Origin: JAHDCJ01 sp039028895
GTDB taxonomy: Bacteria; Bacteroidota; Bacteroidia; Chitinophagales; Saprospiraceae
Length of the DNA: 64,000 nucleotides
Assembly: GCA_039028895.1 (NCBI GenBank)
Contig: JBCCHF010000029.1
Span: 1 to 64,000 of the forward strand
Reading direction: 5' to 3'
Under the pieces are notes generated by a model. It was not told the origin of the DNA. It saw nothing but the letters and a program-made list of their open reading frames with translations, and did no database searches. Both the position numbers and the translations under genes were made by a program. Below, piece by piece: positions 1-10,500 of this stretch (positions are counted from its first letter, which is position 1; each line of letters opens with the position of its first letter).

Positions 1-2470
1 CCCAGCGATCAAAAACCCTGAACTGGTATTCGAGGAAAAAACAATCATGTTCGAAGGGTTTGAAATAATCGTTAATGCCATCAAAGTTAGGCGTGAACGC
101 ATTGGGCACATAGACATCGCACTCAAGACATGAAAAGTAATTGATCATTACCTCATCAGACACTACACCACAGGCATTGGATACTGTCACCGCATAAAGA
201 CCAGATTCACTGGCTACGATCGAGCTTTCTGTTGAGCCATCCTGCCATAGGAATTGAGAAGCTTCCTGGTTGACATTAAGCACCAAAACAGAATCTCTGC
301 AGGCCCATTGATCAGGACCAAGATCCGCAACGGGTAACTGGACCTCTTCGGTGATCTCTACGGCACCAATGCTTGTCTCACAATCATTCGTAATGGTCAC
401 AGCATAAGTACCGACTTCCGTCACCGTAAATTCAGGTTCCTCGGAGCCATCCTGCCAAAGATAAGTTGCTCCAGGAGAAGTGGCATCCAAAACTAATATT
501 TCACCAGGACAGATTCGTGCTAGGTCAGTCAACTCGCTGTTAATGGGCTCGACAATTTCTACCATTACCATTCCGGAAACGGTACCTTCACAATTCGCAT
601 CGTGAATGGAAATAAGTGAATATTCTCCTGGTGCATCTGTTTCAAAAACCCATGGATTTTGACTAATTATCTGGGGCGGTTGTACCACTCCATTAATGGC
701 ATAAATCAATTCCCAGTTGGGTTCCCCTTCAAGCTCAATAATGATTTGAGCCTGCTGATTATCCACTTGACAAACAGCTCCACCGCCTGAAATTTCGGCC
801 ATTGCCAGGCAACAATTTTCTACACCTTCAAGGAAGAAAACACATTCATTAGCATCTGAGATTTCAAAACTATAGGGCTCATTTGAATCTATAGGATCAC
901 TTACGAAAACATTTCCCGTAAGAGAACCACTAGTCCCTTCAACAGTATATTGTGAAGCATCTCCTCCCAATATTTCAAAACTGATGGTATAGGAAAAACC
1001 TAAATCATCGCAATCGACAATAACGTTTTCTGCTCTTGGACCTTCATTTACGGTAATGGTAATTTCCGAAGGGTCGCCACATCCAGCTCCAGGACCTGAA
1101 ATTATTTGCATAGTATAAGTGGTAGTGGTAACCGGAGTAGCTATCGGATGCGGGCAATCTGTACAGCTAAGGCCTTCAGCTGGTGACCATTGGTATTGAA
1201 TTTCAGGAGACTCATTAAGGTCTGGGCAACCCAGTTCGACACTTTCTCCCGGGCAAATGCATATATCTGCTCCTGCACAAGGAAAGTTGATACCCCCCGG
1301 AACAAACAGGGCATTCAAATACATACGCTTCAATTGCTGGACCCTTTGAAAATCAATTGGTCCGGGCATAAAGCCTATAGATTTGAGATAGTTTGAAAAG
1401 TCATTCATAATAGCCTCATGCCCGGCAATGTAATACACGTTACCGCCTGCTGAAACGCCATTGACATCTGCTGCTGTAATGACAAATTCATCACTTTGAT
1501 TCATGATACACGTGTAGGCGTAAGGATGCCACTGACCACCATTAAGCACATAATTATTAAGACTTCCTTCAATTTCCCTGGGCAAAAGGCCTTCAAACTG
1601 GTTGATGGGCATATCATGATTGAAATATTGATAACCAAAATTATCAAAAGCCCCATCTGAAATAAATCCATTAGTAGATTGGAATCCTCCATCATTTTCG
1701 AAAACAAAAGCGGAAATACATTGCGCGAGAAAGTTTCCACCACCCTCGAGAAAATCATTTAGATTCGAAATATAATTCGGGTTGGTAATATTGTCAAGAT
1801 GGGGCTGAGAGATAAAAGTAAAACAACTAAAATCTTCAAAGAATTCTATGCTGGTCAGCGTGTCGTGTGGGATACCAGCTTCTGACAACAACCGGGTATG
1901 TACAAGTGACAATCCCCCATCATTGAGGGCAGAGACCTTTGGTGGATGTGTCAGCTTGTATCTGACATCCATTTGAGTGGCTTCATTTAACTCGTAGACT
2001 GCTACGTTTCGGCCATAATCAGAAATTACATCATGCAACAGGTTTAGATTATCGGTGGTAGCAGCGGCACATGATTCATTAAACAAGTCGCTATAATCAA
2101 TGATGAAAGCACTGGTACGGAAAATGCCGTTTTCAGGATCATCGATTTCAGGGTAAACCTGACTGACATTAGCAGTAAAATCGGCTTCATCTTTAAATTT
2201 ACCACTTTTGATCACCCATTTAACGGGAATTCCATTATCTAAAAGCGTCCAGGCGAGACCATATGAAGACAAATTTAATCCGGTAAAAGGCACCAGGTAG
2301 TCCGGGTCGATTAACAGCACACCCTGGTGAGCCCTATCCAGAGGAATGATAAACGAGCCCACTGGAATTATTTCCAAATTTGGTGCTACAGGCGGAATAT
2401 CCTGACCATCTGCCAAAATTGGGCAAGCCAGTAAAAAGACCAAAAAAAGTTTGATAAATGATTGTTTCAT
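1..2470 (-). CDS. Large secreted adhesin-like protein with CHU_C C-terminus (3' end beyond window)
   Basis: The reading frame is open from an ATG at 2470 to the window edge, giving 823 codons; the C-terminus is missing. It starts with a typical signal peptide (MKQSFIKLFLVFLLACPILA). The first 380 or so residues match no fold I recognise. A PKD-like segment with paired cysteines (SCTDC) follows near residue 440, then further Ig-like modules, then the start of a gliding-motility-associated CHU_C domain (VPNAFTPNFDGINDYF) near residue 800. CHU_C domains are type IX secretion signals in Bacteroidota, so the protein is most likely exported to the cell surface or medium. Its middle and end resemble the complete CHU_C protein at 39861-42935. 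It lies downstream of the regulator gene on the same strand, 89 bases away. The function is unknown; adhesion or substrate capture is an inference. Confidence 0.85.
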   Translation of the reverse strand, partial: MKQSFIKLFLVFLLACPILADGQDIPPVAPNLEIIPVGSFIIPLDRAHQGVLLIDPDYLVPFTGLNLSSYGLAWTLLDNGIPVKWVIKSGKFKDEADFTANVSQVYPEIDDPENGIFRTSAFIIDYSDLFNESCAAATTDNLNLLHDVISDYGRNVAVYELNEATQMDVRYKLTHPPKVSALNDGGLSLVHTRLLSEAGIPHDTLTSIEFFEDFSCFTFISQPHLDNITNPNYISNLNDFLEGGGNFLAQCISAFVFENDGGFQSTNGFISDGAFDNFGYQYFNHDMPINQFEGLLPREIEGSLNNYVLNGGQWHPYAYTCIMNQSDEFVITAADVNGVSAGGNVYYIAGHEAIMNDFSNYLKSIGFMPGPIDFQRVQQLKRMYLNALFVPGGINFPCAGADICICPGESVELGCPDLNESPEIQYQWSPAEGLSCTDCPHPIATPVTTTTYTMQIISGPGAGCGDPSEITITVNEGPRAENVIVDCDDLGFSYTISFEILGGDASQYTVEGTSGSLTGNVFVSDPIDSNEPYSFEISDANECVFFLEGVENCCLAMAEISGGGAVCQVDNQQAQIIIELEGEPNWELIYAINGVVQPPQIISQNPWVFETDAPGEYSLISIHDANCEGTVSGMVMVEIVEPINSELTDLARICPGEILVLDATSPGATYLWQDGSEEPEFTVTEVGTYAVTITNDCETSIGAVEITEEVQLPVADLGPDQWACRDSVLVLNVNQEASQFLWQDGSTESSIVASESGLYAVTVSNACGVVSDEVMINYFSCLECDVYVPNAFTPNFDGINDYFKPFEHDCFFLEYQFRVFDRW

Positions 2471-2559
2471 CCCATCAAATTGACAGATGTAAAGCTTGTG
2501 AGCAAGATAGGATGATAAGAGCTTCAATTAAAATTAAGAAAAATAAACAGATCGTATTG

Positions 2560-5448
2560 TCAAATATTTAACAGAAAATCGACCAAGTTAGTATTACGAT
2601 CAATATTCAATTTTTTCCTCAGTCGGTATCTTGAAATTTCTACCCCTCTGATCGAAATATTCATTAAAGGGGCTATTTCCTTGGTACTAAGATTCATGCG
2701 GAGATAGGCTGATAATTTATGATCTTTAGGGGTCAGCTGCGGGAAATTTACACGTAGCTTTTTCAGAAAGTTGTGATGAACCTGATCAAAGTGGTGAGAG
2801 AATTGTTCCCAGTTATTATCAAGCTCAATATCCTGATCAATAAGTCTGATTACCTTTTTTAACGTTTTTCGCTCTTCCGAATCTTGCAAGGATTTGTAGA
2901 ACTTCTCAAGTTCGCCTTTTATTTTAGACAGAATTTCACCTTTTTGAACCAGGTGAAGGGCAGCACTGGCCAACTCCTGGCTTTGGTGTTCGACCTCGGA
3001 TCTCAATTTTTCGTTTCGTAGCTTGATAATTTCCTTTTCAGTCTCCTCAACTACCTGTTTATGTTCTTCTTTTATTCTTTCCTGCTCGGATACCAGGATA
3101 GCTTTTTCTTTATTGTATGCTCGCCTTGGGATAAGTATCAGGCCAAAAACACCGGCCAATATTAACATTGAATACATAGTAATGGCCCATTTGGAAGAAT
3201 ACCATGGAGGTGCAATACTGAAGGCATAGGAATCGATATTACTTTTCTGACCTCCGATGATCCTCGATCTTACCATAAATTCATAATTCCCGTCACCGAG
3301 GTTGGTGTACTCTTTTTCAGGCTTGTTGGTCCATTTTGACCAGTCATTTTCCAGGCCATCCAATTTGTATTGATATTGAACAAGGTCTTCCTCACCAAAA
3401 TAGGAAGCAGAAAACTCAAAACGGAAAGAGTTGACACTAAATGGAAACTCTCTGGGTGTAGCCTCCTCATTTGATGCTTTTGGATTGCCGAATGTAAAGT
3501 CACCATGCCTTTCAGAAACATGTATATGGTCCAGGTTAACAGTAAGCGATGTATCGCGGTTAAACCATTTTTCAAGATCCAGCCTGATAAACCCCTTAGT
3601 AGAGGCAAAAAAGACGTTATTGCCATCAAACGGATAAATCATTTCAAAGCCAGGAACCATTTTTTCCCGCAGTTCTGGAAAAATGATCTTCCTGATGGAC
3701 TTCTCAACACCCTTATCTTCAATCTTAAGCACACCAATTTCCTGTTCAGAAATAAACCAGATGTTCCCTGATCTATCTTCTACTAACCTGATCACGCGGT
3801 TTTTTTCACCTAACAGTTTGTTGAACGCTTCATACGCAACGAATTTATCGGTGTTGCTGTCGTATTGATAAACCCCATATTCCGAGACAAAAACAGCCTC
3901 GCCATTAATGGCAAAAACATGATTAAAAATTTCTGAAGGCAGACCGCTTTCCACGGAATAGAACTTCACCTCCTGGGTAGCTTTTTCAGCATCAACGATA
4001 ATTTTATAAATGCCCTTATAGGGATGCGCCATCCAAAAAACGCCATTATCATCCTGTATCAGAATCCTGGAAGATTCATTCAAGCCTTCCAGATTTTTTT
4101 CAAAACTGATCGTATTATTTTCCTTCCGGAATAACTGGAGTCCGGTGTAGGTTCCACTGATGATCGTATTATCTGAGGTATTGTCTTTTACAAATTTCCA
4201 TACGCCATTTCGTGGAGCGATCCGCCTTATTTGATTGCCTTTTATTTCGAAGGCACCATCCTGATGGCCTAATAATAACTGACCATTAATATTGTTTAAC
4301 CCCCAGACCTGCCCCTGAGTGCCATTTACAAATTCGAATTCAGGAGGATTGAACGGATCATAATAGCCTTTCCATGGTAATGCATAAAGACCATTATTGG
4401 TGCCAAAGAATATCTTTCCATTATCAACCTGTACAGCATATCCGGTTCCTTCCAGATCACCATCAGGCAGGATTGAAGAAAAAGGAGAGCCGATTTCTAT
4501 GAAATCAAGGCCGTTGGCCAGGCCGAGCCAAAGGTTTTTTTGCCTATCCACAAAGACGCTAAGTACGTTATTATTCTGTAGGCCATTCTTCCGATGTAAA
4601 TGGTACACCGCTTCGCCACTGTTTTTCAATACAACCAGTCCGTCAAGAGTTGTTGCAATAGCAATCTTGTTGTCATCAAGCCTGGTTATTCCGTAAATAC
4701 GGGAGTTTTTGAAAAAAAGATCCTCTTTAATATTCCACCTAGACAACTCCTGGTTTTCATAAAAAAAGAAGCCGTCTTTTAATGTTGATACAAGAATCTT
4801 CTTTTCGTCGAACGCCAACAAACCTGTGACTTCATTTCCAGCAAGATCTTCTGTTCCGGGTGCCATCGAAAAAGTCTTGCCATCAAACTTCAGCAGGCCT
4901 TTGCTCTGATCATGGACAAATACTTCATCACCTGCCATGCCCATAAAAGTAAGGAGGTTGTCAAATTCAAATAATTTTAACTGTTCATTATGGAATCGAA
5001 TAATCTGACTACCACCCATAAAGAATACATCATCATTCCGAATTTTGATTTTCCATACATCTTCCAGGTTGTTATAGTCTTTGGGCAAGAGACTCATCAA
5101 TGATGTATAAAAAAGGATCCCGTTTTGAGAAGGTTCGAAATAGCCAAACTCATTTTGGCCTCCGACATAAATTCTACCATTTTCTCCTACAGCGAGAGAA
5201 CGAACTATGGTTCTGTTACTGAGCGGGAGAAGATCCCATCTTTCGCCATCAAATATTAACAGGCCTTCATTATTGGCAAAGTACATGACACCCCGGTCAT
5301 TTTGGCCAATATCCCAGTTCTGTGTACCTCCGTGATAGGCCTTTTTTGAGAAATTGCGTATGAAAGGAGTACCAAGGTTATTCTCCTGCCCATGCACTGG
5401 AGCAGCAACTATTGATAACAGCAAGAAAAAAGTGAGAATTCTATTCAA
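2560..5448 (-). CDS. Y_Y_Y-domain transmembrane regulator with LuxR-type HTH
   Basis: This 962-residue protein has a signal peptide (residues 1-21), then about 640 residues of repeated beta-propeller-like blades of the two-component-regulator propeller type, each with short 'W.g...GL' or 'fg...Gl' patterns. A Y_Y_Y (triple tyrosine) domain follows near 660-740, then one transmembrane helix near 750-772, a long charged coiled coil, and a C-terminal LuxR-like helix-turn-helix (TPKDHKLSAYLRMNLSTKEI). There is no histidine kinase or receiver domain, so it differs from classical hybrid two-component PUL regulators: sensing and DNA binding are joined directly through the membrane. It is divergent from the glucan-utilisation locus that begins at 5694, so it probably controls that locus in response to an oligosaccharide. 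The regulatory target is inferred from position only. Confidence 0.85.
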   Translation of the reverse strand: MNRILTFFLLLSIVAAPVHGQENNLGTPFIRNFSKKAYHGGTQNWDIGQNDRGVMYFANNEGLLIFDGERWDLLPLSNRTIVRSLAVGENGRIYVGGQNEFGYFEPSQNGILFYTSLMSLLPKDYNNLEDVWKIKIRNDDVFFMGGSQIIRFHNEQLKLFEFDNLLTFMGMAGDEVFVHDQSKGLLKFDGKTFSMAPGTEDLAGNEVTGLLAFDEKKILVSTLKDGFFFYENQELSRWNIKEDLFFKNSRIYGITRLDDNKIAIATTLDGLVVLKNSGEAVYHLHRKNGLQNNNVLSVFVDRQKNLWLGLANGLDFIEIGSPFSSILPDGDLEGTGYAVQVDNGKIFFGTNNGLYALPWKGYYDPFNPPEFEFVNGTQGQVWGLNNINGQLLLGHQDGAFEIKGNQIRRIAPRNGVWKFVKDNTSDNTIISGTYTGLQLFRKENNTISFEKNLEGLNESSRILIQDDNGVFWMAHPYKGIYKIIVDAEKATQEVKFYSVESGLPSEIFNHVFAINGEAVFVSEYGVYQYDSNTDKFVAYEAFNKLLGEKNRVIRLVEDRSGNIWFISEQEIGVLKIEDKGVEKSIRKIIFPELREKMVPGFEMIYPFDGNNVFFASTKGFIRLDLEKWFNRDTSLTVNLDHIHVSERHGDFTFGNPKASNEEATPREFPFSVNSFRFEFSASYFGEEDLVQYQYKLDGLENDWSKWTNKPEKEYTNLGDGNYEFMVRSRIIGGQKSNIDSYAFSIAPPWYSSKWAITMYSMLILAGVFGLILIPRRAYNKEKAILVSEQERIKEEHKQVVEETEKEIIKLRNEKLRSEVEHQSQELASAALHLVQKGEILSKIKGELEKFYKSLQDSEERKTLKKVIRLIDQDIELDNNWEQFSHHFDQVHHNFLKKLRVNFPQLTPKDHKLSAYLRMNLSTKEIAPLMNISIRGVEISRYRLRKKLNIDRNTNLVDFLLNI

Positions 5449-5495
5449 ACCGGGTACATCTTTGAATTCATAAGGAAATTAGCAAAAAAATAGTC

Positions 5496-5577
5496 TTGAT
5501 GTAATAATGATGTATTGAAAACAACGGATTTGATGTAGTGTTTGTTCAAAAAAACAAGTTGCTGTAATCGTGATGTA
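5496..5577 (+). promoter_or_regulatory. Four direct TGATGTA repeats upstream of the secreted binding protein
   Basis: TGATGTA occurs at 5497-5503, 5508-5514, 5531-5537 and 5571-5577, all in the same orientation. The first two are 11 bases apart, about one helical turn. The last copy sits just upstream of the expected -33 region of the promoter at 5610. Direct repeats with helical spacing usually bind activators as head-to-tail dimers. The same tandem pair occurs upstream of the CHU_C gene at 42935, at almost the same distance from its promoter. The binding protein is unknown. Confidence 0.6.
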
Positions 5578-5609
5578 CTAATTTAATTTTTTAATCAAGG
5601 CCAAGAACC

Positions 5610-5617
5610 TAGATTTG
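5610..5617 (+). promoter_or_regulatory. Putative Bacteroidota -7 element (TAGATTTG)
   Basis: TAGATTTG matches the Bacteroidota -7 consensus TAnnTTTG exactly. A T-rich stretch about 20 bases upstream (near 5584-5592) could serve as the -33 element. Transcription would begin near 5624, leaving a leader of about 70 bases before the ATG at 5694. The identical octamer is found on the minus strand upstream of the gene at 42935. Confidence 0.5.
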
Positions 5618-5693
5618 TTTCGGAAAAACCAAATGAAACCAAATTTTTCCCAACAACCCGAATTTTAAATCTTTAATTAGAAAAAACAACAAG

Positions 5694-7403
5694 ATGAGAA
5701 AAACATTACTAAGCTTTTTGCTTTCTTTTTTCACGCTCTGGGGTTTCTCTCAGCAGGATGTCACCTTTTCGGTTGACATGACTCCGGAAGCAGGTAACTT
5801 CACTACCGTATATGTTAGTGGTTCATTCAATAGCTGGTGTGGCGATTGTGATGCGCTTACTGACATGGGGTCCAACATTTGGGGTGGTACTTTAAACCTT
5901 AATGATGGTGACTATGAATTTAAGTACACTTTTGACAATTGGACTGGACAAGAAGGCTTTATGCCCGGTGACCCTTGTACAAAAACAACCGGCTGTAATA
6001 CTAACAGAGCTTTCGCTGTAGCTGGTGCTCCAGTTGACCTGGGCACTAATTGTTACAGCATCTGTGGTGATTGTGCTTATTCCCCTGCTAATGGAAACGT
6101 AACCGTTTCAGTTGATATGACAAATGTTGGCGGTTTCACTGACCTTTACATTAGTGGAAGCTTTAACAACTGGTGTGGCAATTGTGACCAGTTGACCAAT
6201 ATGGGTGGTGATTCATGGGGTACTACCATTGCGCTTGATGGTGGGTCTTATGAGTATAAATTTACTGCTGACGACTGGACTACCCAGGAGGCTTTGACCT
6301 TTAATGACCCTTGTACGGTCGAATGCGGTGGAAACATTAACCGCAGACTTCATGTAAATGGTGATACCACAGTTCCTATGGTTTGCTGGAATAGCTGTGA
6401 AGGCACAGGATGCGAGGTTGTTGCAGACTCAATTAATATCACATGGGAACTCAACATGGAGAATGAAGTTGTTGCTATGGATGGTATTTGGGTTGCAGGT
6501 GGTTCCGCATTCGGTGTTGCTGGAAGTGCCCAATCCATTGAATTGACCGATCCAGATGGTGATGACATTTATACCGGTACAACCCGTCAGCCTGTTGGTT
6601 TTGAAAGTTTCTATACTTTCGTGAATGGTGCTGCTTGTAGCTGGGCATGTAAGGAAAATATCGCAGGCCAGGACTGTGCAGATCCTGACAACTTTAATGA
6701 CAGACTTGTTGCTAATGTACAATCTGACACATTGATCCAGACTTGCTTCGGACAATGTACAACTGATGGTACTTGTTCACCACCTGTACCGCCAACTATG
6801 GTGACTTTCCAGGTGGATATGTCTGATTATGCTGATCCATTTACTGCTATGTATGTATTTGGAAGTTTCAACGGCTGGAGTTCAGGAGCAAATATGATGA
6901 CAGACATGGGTAACGGACTGTGGGCTACCACTATAGAGCTTGACCAGGGACAATATGAGTACAAATTCATTGTTGATGGAGATATTCCAGGCCCTGAAGA
7001 AATGCTGACAGAAGGTGACCCATGCACCATTAATGGACCTCCTTTCGTAAACAGAGTAATCAGTGTTGACCAGGTAGACCCAATCTCTACCCCTGCGTTC
7101 TGTTTTGGTAGCTGTAATGAGTGTGGTGCAGTAAGCACAGTTAACATTCTTGACAACAATGAGTTATTTGAACTCTATCCTACATTGGCGAATGCATCAA
7201 CATTCATCCAATTCAACGAAGTTGCAACTGCCAAGCAACTAGAAGTTTATAATGCAATAGGACAGGTAGTATACGCTGAAACCGTATCTGCCGGCACAAC
7301 AAGTTACACCTTGAGAACCGCTGATCTGGCAAGCGGACTATACATCGTTTCTGTACTAGTAGAAGACCAAAAGCAACTACAGAAAATTGTAGTTAATCAT
7401 TAG
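5694..7403 (+). CDS. T9SS-exported protein with four CBM-like (AMPK1-CBM/E-set) repeats
   Basis: This 569-residue protein has a signal peptide (residues 1-20) followed by four related modules, near residues 21-125, 137-235, 243-355 and 366-480. Modules 1, 2 and 4 share the pattern VTFSVDM..., VYVSGSFN.W, a 'D.G...W..T..L..G.YEYKF' strand pair, and a 'DPCT...NR' end with several cysteines. Module 3 has diverged. This layout resembles the Ig-like starch-binding E-set fold of CBM48/AMPK1-type domains. The last 80 residues form a type A T9SS sorting domain (YPTLANAS...GLYIVSVLVEDQKQLQKIVV). It precedes susC and is followed by a strong terminator, so it may form its own transcript. I infer a released or surface-anchored glycan-binding protein acting in front of SusCD. 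No catalytic domain is visible. Confidence 0.8.
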   Translation: MRKTLLSFLLSFFTLWGFSQQDVTFSVDMTPEAGNFTTVYVSGSFNSWCGDCDALTDMGSNIWGGTLNLNDGDYEFKYTFDNWTGQEGFMPGDPCTKTTGCNTNRAFAVAGAPVDLGTNCYSICGDCAYSPANGNVTVSVDMTNVGGFTDLYISGSFNNWCGNCDQLTNMGGDSWGTTIALDGGSYEYKFTADDWTTQEALTFNDPCTVECGGNINRRLHVNGDTTVPMVCWNSCEGTGCEVVADSINITWELNMENEVVAMDGIWVAGGSAFGVAGSAQSIELTDPDGDDIYTGTTRQPVGFESFYTFVNGAACSWACKENIAGQDCADPDNFNDRLVANVQSDTLIQTCFGQCTTDGTCSPPVPPTMVTFQVDMSDYADPFTAMYVFGSFNGWSSGANMMTDMGNGLWATTIELDQGQYEYKFIVDGDIPGPEEMLTEGDPCTINGPPFVNRVISVDQVDPISTPAFCFGSCNECGAVSTVNILDNNELFELYPTLANASTFIQFNEVATAKQLEVYNAIGQVVYAETVSAGTTSYTLRTADLASGLYIVSVLVEDQKQLQKIVVNH

Positions 7404-7428
7404 TAGTGAGTAATTCTGAGCCAGAAAG

Positions 7429-7456
7429 TCTCCCCTCGGTTCCTTCCGGGGGGAGA
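7429..7456 (+). terminator. Rho-independent terminator after the CBM-repeat gene
   Basis: CTCCCCTCGG at 7430-7439 pairs with CCGGGGGGAG at 7446-7455, a 10-base-pair stem with one G-T pair and a six-base loop, extended by one further T-A pair. It is followed by a pyrimidine-rich tract with T-runs to about 7482. It lies 27 bases after the stop codon at 7403 and would separate, at least partly, the binding-protein transcript from susC. Confidence 0.75.
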
Positions 7457-7530
7457 TAATCTCCACTTCCTTTTTCTCTTTTGCAACCTCGTTATCCCAA
7501 ATTTTCGGGGTAACCAAATGAAATCTCTAA

Positions 7531-7561
7531 AAGGGTCACAAATCCTTTGGACCTGACCCTT
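7531..7561 (+). other. Hairpin in the leader before susC
   Basis: AAGGGTCA at 7531-7538 is the exact reverse complement of TGACCCTT at 7554-7561. The 15-base loop leaves it with an 8-base-pair stem, 27 bases before the susC ATG. No T-run follows. It could be a leader structure affecting susC translation or a protein-binding palindrome; I cannot decide which. Confidence 0.35.
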
Positions 7562-7587
7562 ATTATCTGATCACAACCAGAATTCTC

Positions 7588-10500
7588 ATGAATTTTAAAA
7601 AATTATTATCCTCCCTGTTCCTGGTAGCATCTGGCTTTAGCCTGGCTTTTGCACAGATTTCCGTCACCGGGAAAGTTACAGATGGTAGCGAAAACCTCCC
7701 GGTTATAGGTGCTTCTGTATTTGTAAAAGGAACAGATAATGGCACTATCACCGATTTTGACGGTAACTACAAAATCGATGTACCAGAAGATGCTGTATTA
7801 CTGTTTTCCTACATCGGTTATGAAGACCAAGAAATCGCCGTAGCTGGTCAGTCTGTTATTAACATTATCCTTAACGAAGATATCGCTGAACTAGGTGAGG
7901 TTGTCGTAGTAGGCTATGGCGTCCAAAAGAAATCTGTTGTTACTGGGGCAATTTCCAAAATCAAATCTGATGATCTTGAAAGTATGCCCATCTCACGCCT
8001 TGAAGGTTCATTACAGGGCAGAACCTCGGGCGTGAGAGTAACAACATCCTCAGGCCAGCCAGGTGCAGGGTCCGTTGTACGGATCAGAGGTACGACTTCA
8101 ATTACCAACAGTGATCCACTATTCGTTGTGGATGGTGTACCAATCGAAGGTGGTATCGACTACCTCAGCCAGGGAGATATCGAGTCAATTGAAGTATTGA
8201 AAGATGCTGCTTCTGCGGGTATTTATGGTGCAAGATCAGCTAATGGTGTTGTGCTTGTAACCACCAAGAAAGGAAAAGAGGGTAAGATGGAAGTCAACTA
8301 CAACAGCTATATCGGCATTCAAAATCCATGGAAAAAAGTAGACGTACTTAATGCCCGTGAATATGGTATTTTAATGAACGAAGCTTCTGTCGCGGCAGGG
8401 GGTAGTATTCTTTTTGAAAATCCTGATGAATTGGGAGAAGGTACTGACTGGCAAGAGGAAGTCTTCAATAAAAATGCACTTATCCACAGTAACGAAATCA
8501 GCTTTAATGCTGGTAATGAGCGTTCTTCCTACTTCGCTTCTTTCAGCTTTTTCTCGCAAGAAGGTATCGTTTCTCCTGACCAATCAAAATACGAGCGCAT
8601 TTCGATGCGTATGAATACTGATCACAAGATCACTGACAGACTAAAAGTTGGTAACACCCTTGCTTACTCAAGAGTTAATGGACGTGGTGTTGCTGAAAAC
8701 ACAGAATTTGGTTCTCCTCTTGGAAGAGCCCTCAACCTTGATCCACTTACACCGCTTTATGAAACTGATCCTGATGTATTAGCATCATCTGTTTTCACCA
8801 ATTTTCCGGTTGTATCTGACGAAAATGGTGTATTTGGTATTTCTGAATACGTGACCTCTGAAGTCCTCAACCCTATCGCAGCTCTTGCAGTACAACACGG
8901 CAAAGGCTGGAGTGACAAGATCGTTGGAAGTCTTTTTGGTGAGTGGGAAATTATTGATGGCCTGAGGTTCAGATCATCTGTAGGCACAGACCTTGCTTTT
9001 TGGGGAAGTGAAGGTTTTACGCCAGTTCACTATCTCAACGCATCAAACCGTGTTGATATTAACAGCTATGGAAGAAGTCAGAATCGTGGCCTACGCTGGA
9101 TACTGGAATCATTCCTTGCTTATGACAAAACATTTGGCAAACACGACATCAATTTGGTAGCAGGTGGATCTGCTGAGCAAAATGCCGGTCGCGGTATTGG
9201 TGGATCTATCCAGGACCTACCTATCGATGACCCTGCTGACGCCTCTCTCACTTTCCCAAACGATCCTTCTGCTCAATCCTTCTATGGTTTTGAATATGAC
9301 GACAGGCTGATCTCTTACTTTGGACGTGCCACTTATAACTTTGATTCGAAGTATTTGCTTTCTGTTGTTTTAAGAACAGATGGTTCAACCAAATTTGGTG
9401 ATAACAACAAATTCGGATTCTTCCCATCCGTTTCTTTAGGCTGGGTACTTACCGAAGAAGAATTTCTGCGTAATAACCAGATCATCAACTTCCTTAAAAT
9501 CAGAGGATCATGGGGAATCAACGGTAGCGACCGTATCGGTACCGACCTTTTCGTTTCGACAGTTGGAGGTGATCGTAACTATACTTTCGGTTTGAACGAT
9601 GATCTCTTTAACGGGGTTAGCCCCAATGCCATCGCCAATCCTGATTTGCGCTGGGAAGAAACCACACAGATCAATGTAGGTGTTGATGCCAGAATTTTCA
9701 AGAGAATCACCATTACAATCGATTACTTCCAGAAAAACACAAGAGACATGCTTCTTGGTATCGCTGTTCCAGGCTTTGTAGGGAACGTCGGTCCAGTAGG
9801 AAACATCGCTACAATGGAAAACAGCGGTTTCGAACTTGAACTCGGATTTGATAATAAAAAAGGACCTTTCACTTTCGATTTCAGGGGTAACATTTCATAC
9901 AATCAGAATGAAGTTACCTTCCTCGGTGAAGACAAAGAATTCCTATTGGGTGCGACTTTCAGTCCCCAGGGCCTCCAAATTACAAGAACGACGCCTGGTC
10001 TGCCAATCGGTTATTTCTTTGGCTACCAAACAGATGGTCTTTTCCAAAACCAGGGAGAGGTTGATGCCTATGTCAACGCTGAAGGGGAACCCCTTCAACC
10101 ACTTGCCGCCCCCGGAGATATCCGCTTTATTGATTTAAACCAGGATGGCATAATCGATGCTGAAGACAGAACTATTATCGGTGACCCTTCTCCAGCATGG
10201 ACTTTAGGTTTCACTTTTAATGCAGAATACAAAGGATTTGACATTAGGGCATTCGGACAAGGCGTTATGGATGTTGATATCTACAAAGCTACCCGGCGTT
10301 TTGACCTTCAGATGGCTAATCTGACCGCTGACGCACTTGGTCGCTGGACTGGTGAAGGCACTTCAGATCACTACCCACGTTTGGTCATGAATGATCCTAA
10401 CAGGAACTTCAGCCGGAGTTCGGATTTCTATGTAGAAGATGGTGCTTATTTCAGACTGAAAACCTTACAAATTGGCTATAGCCTGCCAACCTCAGTATTG

